Shown here: positions 53,652-60,679 of the stretch, in pieces
Layout: the number at the start of each line of letters is the position of its first letter
Position numbering within the stretch: position 1 is the first letter of the stretch
Assembly: GCF_007827045.1 (NCBI RefSeq)
Contig: NZ_RPFW01000004.1
Location: 248,001 to 312,000, forward strand
Direction of reading: 5' to 3'
Origin: Trebonia kvetii
Lineage (GTDB): Bacteria; Actinomycetota; Actinomycetes; Streptosporangiales; Streptosporangiaceae
DNA: 64,000 nt
The notes under the pieces: model-generated
Told to the model about the DNA's origin: nothing
The model's database searches: none
Seen by the model: only the letters and a program-made list of their open reading frames with translations
Translations under genes and position numbers: made by a program

Positions 53652-54836
53652 ATGTACGGCCTGTCAGCGGCAGATGAGGACATCCAGGCGCGCGCCCGCG
53701 CCTTCGCCGATGAGCTGATACCGTTCGAGGTCCAGGCGGAACTCGACGGCGGCCTGCCGGACGACGTCACGCAGGCGCACAAGAAGCGCGCCATGGAACT
53801 CGGCGTCTACGCCACGAACATGCCGCGCGAGCTGGGTGGCATCGGCGCGAGCAGCCTCCAGCAGGTGCTCGTCCAGGAGCAGGTCGGCCGGGTGACCAAC
53901 GCGCTCGGCTGGGTCGCCGCCACACCGCCGTCCTGGCTCCCGCCGGTCGCCACCGAAGACCAGCTCGAGCGCTACCTCAAGCCCACGGTCCGCGGCGAGC
54001 GCGAGGAGTGCTACGCGATCACCGAGGAGGGCGCGGGCTCGGACGTGGACGCGATCGAGGCCACCGCCTACCGCGACGGCGCCGACTGGGTGCTCAACGG
54101 CGTCAAGTGGCACGTCACGTCCTACAACACGGCCGACTACGCCTTCTTCCAGGCGAAAAAGACCGATGACCCGGAACGGGTTCGGCCTGCTCCCGACGCC
54201 GACCATTTGCTCTTCCTGGTCGACCTGCCCAGCCACGGCGTCTCCGTGGTCCGCACGCCCGCCTACTCGCACACCATCAGCCACCACCATCCGATCGTCG
54301 CCTTCGAGAACGTCCGGGTGCCCGCCGCGAACCTGGTCGGCGGCGAGGGCGATGGGATGCTGTACTCGCGCGAGTGGTTCCGCTTCGAGCGGCTGATGGT
54401 GGCGGCCCGCTGCACCGGCGCCGCCGAGCGCCTGGTCGCGGAGATGACCGCGTTCGCCACCACCCGGGTCGCCGGGGGAGCGCGGATCGCCGACCACGGC
54501 CTGGTCGCCGGCATGCTCGCGGACAGCGTCACGGAGCTGTTCGCCGCCCGCTCGCTGCTGTACGAAACGGCCCGCGGCATCGACCGCGATCCGGCGGACA
54601 CCAGGACCGCGCACGCGCAATGCTCGATGGCCAAGCTGTACTGCTCGGAGATGGCCGGCCGGGTCGCCGACCGCGCCGTCCAGGTCTTCGGCGGCCGCGG
54701 CTACATGCGGGAGAACGTCGCCGAGCGCTTCTTCCGCGAGTTGCGCGTGGAGCGCATCTGGGAGGGCACCAGCGAGATCCAGCGCATGATCATCGCCCGT
54801 CAGCTGGCCAACCGCGGCGTCACCGCCCTGGCCTGA
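53652..54836 (+). CDS. Acyl-CoA dehydrogenase
   Basis: A 394-aa flavoprotein of the acyl-CoA dehydrogenase family. Typical segments are CYAITEEGAGSDVDAIEATA (FAD/substrate loop), VLNGVKWHVTS, and the C-terminal RIWEGTSEIQRMIIARQL with the catalytic Glu at E371. The length is normal. The ATG at 53652 has GAGAGGTAGG upstream. It is divergent from the DAO oxidoreductase/cupin pair with a TetR palindrome between them. In this context it may oxidise a CoA-linked intermediate of the amine compound, but the chain is not known. Confidence 0.92.
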   Translation: MYGLSAADEDIQARARAFADELIPFEVQAELDGGLPDDVTQAHKKRAMELGVYATNMPRELGGIGASSLQQVLVQEQVGRVTNALGWVAATPPSWLPPVATEDQLERYLKPTVRGEREECYAITEEGAGSDVDAIEATAYRDGADWVLNGVKWHVTSYNTADYAFFQAKKTDDPERVRPAPDADHLLFLVDLPSHGVSVVRTPAYSHTISHHHPIVAFENVRVPAANLVGGEGDGMLYSREWFRFERLMVAARCTGAAERLVAEMTAFATTRVAGGARIADHGLVAGMLADSVTELFAARSLLYETARGIDRDPADTRTAHAQCSMAKLYCSEMAGRVADRAVQVFGGRGYMRENVAERFFRELRVERIWEGTSEIQRMIIARQLANRGVTALA

Positions 54837-54966
54837 CTCGCGTCGTCACGGCCCGATGACGGATTGGTCATCTTTGCGCGGGTTACTGGTCCCGCCGGCT
54901 GCGGGCTCCTACCGTAGATGGCACAGGCGTCCGGCGTACCCTGATGCCGTCTGGCGGGAGGCGCCA

Positions 54967-56049
54967 ATGCTGCGGCGGATACGGCACCGGCTGCGGTCGT
55001 CGTGGCTGGACATCACCTGGGTGCTGTTCGTCGGCGTGAACCTGCTCGCGATGCGTGCGATGGGTGCCTGGTCGACGATTCCTTTCCTGGTCATCTGGGT
55101 GAGCCTGACGCTCGTTTACGGGTTCCGGATGTGGCGGCTGCAGCCGGCCATCTTGACGGTGGGCCTGGTGACGCTGGCGACCGGCGGGATCATCGTGGCC
55201 CAGGTGGTGGACGGCCAGCAGGAGGCTGACTACCTGATCGAGGTGCCGCTGGTCGCGCTGATGTTCCTGGCGATGGTCTGGCACGGGCGGCGACGGCAGG
55301 CGGCGCTCCTGGAGCGGCTCGCGGCGATGGCCGAAGTGCAGCGCATCTCCCGGGAGAACCAGCAGCTGCTTGAGCAGCAGCAACTGTTCCTTGTCGATGC
55401 CTCACACGAGCTGGGCACGCCGATCACCGTGGCGCTCGGTCACGCGGAGCTCATCGAGCAGTCGGTCACCGACAAGACGGTCGTCGAGGACGTCCGCGTG
55501 GTGATCGGCGAGCTGGCGAGACTGCGCAGGCTGTCCAGCCGCCTGCTGCTCCTTGCCTCGGCCGGCAGCCCTGGCTTCCTTGACCTGGCGCCGGTCGGTA
55601 TCGATTCGATCGTGATAGAGGCGCTGGACCGCTGGGGTTATACGCCGCGCAGGTGGCGGCTGGGGGAAATGACTGAGGCGACCGTTTCTGGTGACCGTGA
55701 CCGGCTGGCGGTGGCGCTTGACGCGCTGCTGGAGAACGCGATCGCGCACACCGGCAAGGACGACCTCATCGAGCTGAGCGCCCGGGCCGAGGACGGGCAA
55801 GTCGTCTTGACCGTGGCCGATTCCGGCTGCGGCATCGCGGAAGCCGACCTGAAGCGGATCTTCGACCGGTTCTCCCGCGCAACCCCCTACGTGAGCCGGG
55901 AGTCCGGCGGTTTTGGGCTCGGGCTGCCGACCGCGGCGGCGATCGCCGAGGCCCATCGTGGCTCGGTCCGGGTGAGCAGCACCCCGGGCGAGGGTTCGAC
56001 GTTCGAGCTCCTGATACCCGCGGGGGCCGGCGCGCAGCCCTTGACGTAA
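54967..56049 (+). CDS. Orphan sensor histidine kinase (HisKA/HATPase)
   Basis: A 360-aa membrane kinase with about four N-terminal helices (residues 12-105) and no large sensor domain. The H box is VDASHELGTPITVALGHAEL (H147). The ATPase has LDALLENAIAHTGKDD (N box), VADSGCGIAEAD and ESGGFGLGLPTAAAIA. GGGAGG at 54956-54961 supports the ATG at 54967. The frame is open to 54856. No response regulator gene is adjacent. Note Gly-Thr-Pro in the H box where most have Arg-Thr-Pro. Confidence 0.9.
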   Translation: MLRRIRHRLRSSWLDITWVLFVGVNLLAMRAMGAWSTIPFLVIWVSLTLVYGFRMWRLQPAILTVGLVTLATGGIIVAQVVDGQQEADYLIEVPLVALMFLAMVWHGRRRQAALLERLAAMAEVQRISRENQQLLEQQQLFLVDASHELGTPITVALGHAELIEQSVTDKTVVEDVRVVIGELARLRRLSSRLLLLASAGSPGFLDLAPVGIDSIVIEALDRWGYTPRRWRLGEMTEATVSGDRDRLAVALDALLENAIAHTGKDDLIELSARAEDGQVVLTVADSGCGIAEADLKRIFDRFSRATPYVSRESGGFGLGLPTAAAIAEAHRGSVRVSSTPGEGSTFELLIPAGAGAQPLT

Positions 56050-56112
56050 CCCGTTCAGTCGCGCCGGGCGTCTAGCTGAGGTTTACTGGGCCAGGAGCCG
56101 GAGGCGACCGCG

Positions 56113-56487
56113 GTGAACAGGCTGAGTTGGCGGATCTGGGCAGGCGCTACGGGTGCCGCCCTGCTGCTGGTGACAGGGGCGGTAGCGGCGGTCCCGGTGT
56201 CGGCCGCACCGCGTGCCGCGACCGTGACGTGCCCGACGGTCGACCCGGCGACCGGCGCTGTCACGCCCGCGCCAGCCCCCTCCGTTGACTGGAGCGGCTG
56301 CGACCTGGTCGGCGCGAACCTGACGAGCGCCAGCCTGCTGCTCGCCGACCTTTCTGACGCCAACCTCACCGCGGCCAACCTCACCAAGGCCAACTTTGAC
56401 AGCGCCGACCTCTCGGGCGCTGACCTCACCAAGGCCAACCTAACCGAACGGCATCGTTTACTTCGGCACCCGTTCCGGCGGCGTTGA
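56113..56487 (+). pseudogene. Pentapeptide-repeat secreted protein, truncated
   Basis: Starts at a GTG at 56113 with a signal peptide ending near VPVSAAPRA, then a linker and about eight pentapeptide units of the A(D/N)Lxx type from LVGANLTSASLL to LTKANL. After the last unit the frame continues with unrelated ERHRLLRHPFRRR and stops, while the next codons in another frame read as a beta-propeller end (56447-56506). The natural C-terminus is therefore lost. The short protein could still be made and exported. Confidence 0.6.
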
Positions 56488-56506
56488 GGCATTCGCGGCC
56501 GGGTAA
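56447..56506 (+). pseudogene. Relic: 3' end of a PQQ-type beta-propeller gene
   Basis: In the frame starting at 56447 the DNA reads NGIVYFGTRSGGVEAFAAG and a stop (TAA at 56504-56506). This is the usual last blade of PQQ-binding-like beta-propeller proteins. It is fused out of frame to the pentapeptide-repeat gene, indicating a deletion that removed the two genes' facing ends. Confidence 0.55.
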
Positions 56507-56524
56507 GCGTCCAAGCGCCGCGAT

Positions 56525-56566
56525 CCCGTGCGGTTTCCGGGGTCCTGACCCCGGAAACTGCACGGG
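56525..56566. terminator. Long-stem terminator between convergent genes
   Basis: A 20-bp stem with one mismatch (56525-56544 and 56547-56566) and a 2-nt minimum loop, between the truncated pentapeptide gene and the Rieske oxygenase. It would act in both directions. Confidence 0.8.
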
Positions 56567-56586
56567 CATTCGCTAGTTGATCTTCA

Positions 56587-57843
56587 TCACTCGGACGACG
56601 CCGCCGCCTGCACATGCGAGGCGCGCCACTCGCCGATCCGCTCGCCGAGGTAGCCGCGCGCCACCGTGGTGACGAACGAGTACACCGCGTCCTCGTCAGG
56701 CGCCAGCGGCCCGGGCGCGGCGAACGGCGAGGCGAGCCCGCGTTGCACCGACTCGCACGCCGACCAGTCCTGCCTGTTGGTCAGGTCCCAGAAGTCGACC
56801 GCGTACGACGGGTCGAACCCAGGCGACTCGACCGCCTCGGGCGCGAACGACCATGAGCAGGTGATCCGCGTCCGGTTGGCCGCCTCCGGGACCAGGACGT
56901 GCGTCATGACGTAGTCCGGGTGCAGGCTGAGCAGCACGTTCGGGAAGATCCCGACGTAGATGACCTCGCGCAGCGCCGTCGCCGACAGGCCGCGCAGCGG
57001 CACGCCGCCGCTCGAGCCGTCAAGCGACATCGTCGCGGCGCCGTCGCGCAGCGACATCCAGCCGCCGATCCAGGAGCCGGTCGTCTCGTAGTTCGCGCCG
57101 CTGTGCGGTGGCGACACGCTGCACAGTTCCGGGTGGATTGTGGGGCAGTGGTAGCACTCGTGGTAGTTCTCGGTGAGGATCTTCCAGTTGGACGCCGCGT
57201 CGTAGACGTGTGTCGCGGCCACCACCAGGCGTTCCGGCTCGTACGGCGCGACGAGCTCGTCGAGGGCGGCGAGCGGCAGCGGCCCTGCCGCGCCGCCTGA
57301 GCCGTCGACGAACACCAGCCCGTGCCATTCGGCCGCCGGCAGCTCGCGCAGTGACCACTCGCTGGCGGTGAGGCCTTTGTAGCCCGGCGCGCCGCGCAAC
57401 TCGCCCTTCAGCGTGTACGCCCACGAGTGGTACGGGCAGATGATCGCCCGGGCGTTGGTGGCTCTGCCGTTACCAGCGGGGCCGCCGCACGGCAGCAGCT
57501 CGTGGCCGCGGTGCCTGCAGGTGTTCGCGAAGGCCCGGAGCGTCATATCGTCACCGCGCACGATGAGCGCGCTCCCGGCCCCGGTGCCGACCGCGATCTG
57601 GTCCCCGGCCGCGGGCAGCTGCGACGCGTGCCCGGCGCACGTCCACCCGCCGCCGAAGAAGTGCTCCCGCTCCCAGGTGAACACCTCGGCGGACGTGTAC
57701 GCGGCAGGCGGCAGCATCCGGCTCTCGCCGAACGGCCGCAGGGCCGTCGCCAGCTGACCGTTGTCGAGTGGCGCCGGCGGCAAGCGATCACTGCCGTGAG
57801 TAGGAGGAATGGCTACGGCTGACGCGAAATCCTGACTGACCAT
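56587..57843 (-). CDS. Rieske non-haem iron oxygenase, alpha subunit
   Basis: A protein of about 418 aa in the family of choline, glycine-betaine, carnitine and stachydrine oxygenases. The Rieske [2Fe-2S] site is TCRHRGHELL and CPYHSWAY. The mononuclear iron site is in NYHECYHCPTIHPEL, followed by FDPSYAVDFWD. No ferredoxin or reductase gene is adjacent. The ORF opens at 57861 (TTG or similar). The ATG at 57843 lies inside the palindrome variant 57833-57850, so the operator overlaps the start and the transcript may be leaderless. Oxidative N-demethylation of a quaternary amine is a plausible reaction given the neighbours. Confidence 0.88.
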   Translation of the reverse strand: MVSQDFASAVAIPPTHGSDRLPPAPLDNGQLATALRPFGESRMLPPAAYTSAEVFTWEREHFFGGGWTCAGHASQLPAAGDQIAVGTGAGSALIVRGDDMTLRAFANTCRHRGHELLPCGGPAGNGRATNARAIICPYHSWAYTLKGELRGAPGYKGLTASEWSLRELPAAEWHGLVFVDGSGGAAGPLPLAALDELVAPYEPERLVVAATHVYDAASNWKILTENYHECYHCPTIHPELCSVSPPHSGANYETTGSWIGGWMSLRDGAATMSLDGSSGGVPLRGLSATALREVIYVGIFPNVLLSLHPDYVMTHVLVPEAANRTRITCSWSFAPEAVESPGFDPSYAVDFWDLTNRQDWSACESVQRGLASPFAAPGPLAPDEDAVYSFVTTVARGYLGERIGEWRASHVQAAASSE

Positions 57844-57850
57844 ACAGTCA
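57833..57850. promoter_or_regulatory. TetR-operator variant over the Rieske start codon
   Basis: TGACTGACCATACAGTCA keeps the outer TGACTG/CAGTCA arms but differs in the centre. It is the weakest of the seven related sites and covers the ATG at 57841-57843 (minus strand). Confidence 0.55.
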
Positions 57851-58054
57851 AGGCTAGGCAACTGTTCAAAGGCTGTCTATATGAAGACTGACACAGACCT
57901 GACTTCCCCGCTGGGACTTGCCCGCCCGGACTTACCAGGACTAACCGGGCAGGCTTCCGCGCCGCCATTGCCGTGGCGCGGCACCTCGGCCACACTTCCC
58001 TCAACGGCGAGCACCCGCCGCGGCTGTCACGACGAGCCGGAAGTTACGTGACAC

Positions 58055-58606
58055 ATGCGCTTCGCGACTCTGATCTGCTGGCTTGTCACCGCGAGCCTGG
58101 GCGCGTTCATGCTCCACGCCTGGCTGGCGCGTGGCGGGCTCGACCGGGAGCGCGTCAAGCCGGGCGGGCTGCCGCCGCAGCTGGTATTCGGCCACGCCTG
58201 CGCGGCCGTCGGCGGCCTGCTGATCTGGTCCGCCTTCCTCGCCTCCGGCGTTCGGCCGCTCGCCTGGGCCGCGGTCGGCCTGCTCATGGTGGCGGTCGGT
58301 CTCGGATTGTGCACGGTGACGCTGTGGACTCCGTATCCGGCACACAAGCCTGGGGAGCGCCGGCCGGCCGCCGCACCGGACGCGCCCAAGCCGGGTCAGC
58401 AACCGGGTGAGCAGCCGGGTGAGCAGTCGGGTATGCAGCCGGAATTCTCCGTGACCGACGAGATGATCGCCCAGCTGATGGCAAATCCGGCCCTGCCGCG
58501 CGGGCCGGGCCCGATCCGGCCGAATCCGGCCGTGCTCGTCCCGGTCGCCCACGGCTTCGCCGCGATCGGGACTTTCCTGCTCGCCGTGATGAGCGCGATC
58601 AGGTGA
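58055..58606 (+). CDS. Small membrane protein with Pro/Gln-rich loop, unknown function
   Basis: A 183-aa protein with three N-terminal hydrophobic helices (about 5-22, 42-62 and 70-92) and one at the C-terminus (about 160-181). Between them is a cytoplasmic or exoplasmic loop rich in Pro, Gln and Gly with a repeated PGEQ unit. I do not recognise a family. GTGACAC precedes the ATG, a weak ribosome site at best. The 211 bp before it (57844-58054) contains the Rieske promoter and no other gene. Confidence 0.65.
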   Translation: MRFATLICWLVTASLGAFMLHAWLARGGLDRERVKPGGLPPQLVFGHACAAVGGLLIWSAFLASGVRPLAWAAVGLLMVAVGLGLCTVTLWTPYPAHKPGERRPAAAPDAPKPGQQPGEQPGEQSGMQPEFSVTDEMIAQLMANPALPRGPGPIRPNPAVLVPVAHGFAAIGTFLLAVMSAIR

Positions 58607-58640
58607 GTTGCCTGCGCTGTTCGGCCGCCGAGGGTTGCGT

Positions 58641-59072
58641 ATGCGGGGCACAGCTGTCGATACTTCTGGGATGGGTGCACGGAACGTGCTCGGCGGCGAG
58701 CTTGAGCCATGTGGGACTGACCCGCTTACCGGCTTTTACCGGGACGGCTGTTGTAACACCGGACCGGAAGACGGCGGCAGTCACACCGTCTGCGCGGTGG
58801 TGACGAGCGAGTTCCTCGAGCACCAGCGCAGCATCGGCAACGACCTGAGCACGCCGATGCCGCAGTACCGCTTTCCCGGCCTGGTGCCGGGGGACAGGTG
58901 GTGCGTGACGGCGGCGAACTGGCTGCGCGCGTACCAGGACGGCCTTGCGGCCCCGGTCGTGCTCGCGTCCACCCATGAGCGAGCCCTGGAGATCATCCCG
59001 ATCACAGCGCTCAAGCAGCACTCGGTCGACGTTCCCGCCGACGCGAGTGCGCTCGAGGACAAGGGCCACTGA
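58641..59072 (+). CDS. DUF2237 family protein
   Basis: A 143-aa protein of the DUF2237 family, recognised by GARNVLGGELEPCGTDPLTGFYRDG and DRWCVTAANWLRAYQDG with conserved Cys and Trp. Function is not established in the family. The ATG at 58641 has GAGGG 6 nt upstream. The frame starts earlier at a TTG (58608) and a later ATG lies at 58671. It lies 34 bp behind the membrane protein gene. Confidence 0.85.
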   Translation: MRGTAVDTSGMGARNVLGGELEPCGTDPLTGFYRDGCCNTGPEDGGSHTVCAVVTSEFLEHQRSIGNDLSTPMPQYRFPGLVPGDRWCVTAANWLRAYQDGLAAPVVLASTHERALEIIPITALKQHSVDVPADASALEDKGH

Positions 59073-59080
59073 CCGCCGCG

Positions 59081-59482
59081 TTACCCCTTGGCGACCGGAG
59101 CGTGGATCTCCCAGACGTTGCCGTCCGGGTCGGTGAAGTGCGCGCACCGCAGGCCCCAGTGCCGGTCCTCAGGCTCCCGGATGAAGGTCGCGCCCTTGGC
59201 CCGCAGTTCCTCGTAGGCGTCATCGACGTCGTCCACGCCGGTGGCCATCACGAACCGGCCACCACGCGACGGCTCGTGGTCCACGTCGCCGGGGCTCAGC
59301 AGGTCATCGGCGATGTCCCTGGCGATGAGCAGCATCCCGTTCGAACCGACGTTGTAGAACGCGTCGACACCGTCGGTGGCGTTCGCGCACTCAAGGCCCA
59401 TGACGTTCTCGTAGAAGTCCCGCGCCTTGCGGTAGTCGGCGACGAAGAGCACGTTGAGGTAGCCGTCGTACTTGATGGTCAT
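59081..59482 (-). CDS. VOC-fold (glyoxalase/bleomycin-resistance-like) protein
   Basis: A 133-aa vicinal-oxygen-chelate fold protein with the two beta-alpha-beta-beta-beta modules: YLNVLFVADYRKARDFYENV and VDDVDDAYEELRAKGATF, ending in HFTDPDGNVWEIH with the usual metal-ligand Glu. GGGAGG upstream supports the ATG at 59482. The substrate is unknown. It is convergent with the DUF2237 gene and ends 8 bp after it. Confidence 0.85.
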   Translation of the reverse strand: MTIKYDGYLNVLFVADYRKARDFYENVMGLECANATDGVDAFYNVGSNGMLLIARDIADDLLSPGDVDHEPSRGGRFVMATGVDDVDDAYEELRAKGATFIREPEDRHWGLRCAHFTDPDGNVWEIHAPVAKG

Positions 59483-59615
59483 GCCCAGCCTCCCAGCTGT
59501 CCGATGTTCACCAGGATGACGAGAATCTCCGGCGATTCTCATCGGCCCTCAGCCCGGCGAGCGGGGCGGGATCGCGCATCGCGGCCGCAACGGCCGCCGG
59601 GATAGCGTGGGCGGC

Positions 59616-60539
59616 ATGGCGATCATGACACGAGTCCTCGGGCGAACCGGCGCGGACGTGACCATCCTCGGCTATGGCGCGATGGAGCTGCGCGGGCTGC
59701 CCAGGGGCCCCGAGGTAGCAGACGAAGACGCGGGCCGGCTGCTCAACTCCGTGCTCGACGGCGGCATCAACCTGATCGACACCGCGCCGGACTACGGTCG
59801 CAGCGAGGAGCTGATCGGCACGTACCTCGGCCACCGCAGGGACGAGTACTTCCTCGCCTCCAAGTGCGGCTGCCCGCTCGAGTTCCCCACCGACGCACCG
59901 CCGCCCTACCCGCACGACTACAGCGCAAGGAACGTCCGGGCCGACGTGGAGCAGTCACTGCGCCGCCTGCGCACCGACCGCCTGGACCTGGTCCAGGTGC
60001 ACATGTCACCGAGCAAGGCGACGCTGGAGGAGAACGGCACCGTCGAGACGCTGCGCGAGCTGCAGCGCGAGGGCAAGCTCCGCTTCATCGGCATGTCGGG
60101 CATCCTCCCCGACCTGGCCGACCACATCGAGATGAACGTGTTCGACGCCTTCCAGATCCCCTACTCGGCGGTCCAGCGCGACCACGAGAGCCTGATCGCC
60201 GAGGCGGCGGACCAGGGCGCGGGCACGCTCATCCGAGGCGGTGCCGCGCGCGGCGCGGCGTCGGAGGAGAAGAACTGGCGTAACGGTCCGCTCACCCAGG
60301 AACCCGGTGTCGGCAGGCGGAACTGGGAAGACTCGGGCATCGAGGACCTGCTGCATGAAGCCGGCATCGGCCGGATGGAGTTCATCCTGCGCTTCACGCT
60401 CAGCCACCCCGGCCTGTCGACCACGATCGTCGGCACCGCGAACCGGGCACACCTGGCGTCCAACATCGCGGTGGCGGAGCGGGGACCGCTGCCCGCCGAC
60501 CTGTACGAGGAGGCAAGGAAGCGGCTTCCGTTGCCCTGA
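59616..60539 (+). CDS. Aldo/keto reductase
   Basis: A 307-aa NADPH-dependent oxidoreductase. The catalytic tetrad is visible: Asp and Tyr in LIDTAPDYGRSEELIG, Lys in FLASKCGCP and His in LVQVHMSP. The C-terminal cofactor-binding motif is TIVGTANRAHLASN. The protein begins shortly before LGRTGADVTILGYG, and the ATG at 59616 is preferred over the GTG at 59607 and the ATG at 59625. The substrate is unknown. The 140 bp after it hold nothing I can identify. Confidence 0.88.
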   Translation: MAIMTRVLGRTGADVTILGYGAMELRGLPRGPEVADEDAGRLLNSVLDGGINLIDTAPDYGRSEELIGTYLGHRRDEYFLASKCGCPLEFPTDAPPPYPHDYSARNVRADVEQSLRRLRTDRLDLVQVHMSPSKATLEENGTVETLRELQREGKLRFIGMSGILPDLADHIEMNVFDAFQIPYSAVQRDHESLIAEAADQGAGTLIRGGAARGAASEEKNWRNGPLTQEPGVGRRNWEDSGIEDLLHEAGIGRMEFILRFTLSHPGLSTTIVGTANRAHLASNIAVAERGPLPADLYEEARKRLPLP

Positions 60540-60679
60540 TAACACCGCTGCCCTGGTCAGCCTGGATCAGCCGAGCTCACGCCACGGCGAGCGCGCCGGT
60601 GACCGGCGGATTCGCCAGGCACATCACGCAGGCCCGGCGCGCCAAGCCGACCCCGCTGCCCTCATCAAGTCGCCGGCCG

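Noticed and set aside
56040..56056. GTTCAGTC after the orphan histidine kinase as an eighth TetR site
   Set aside because: Only one half-site is present. The other arm does not match.
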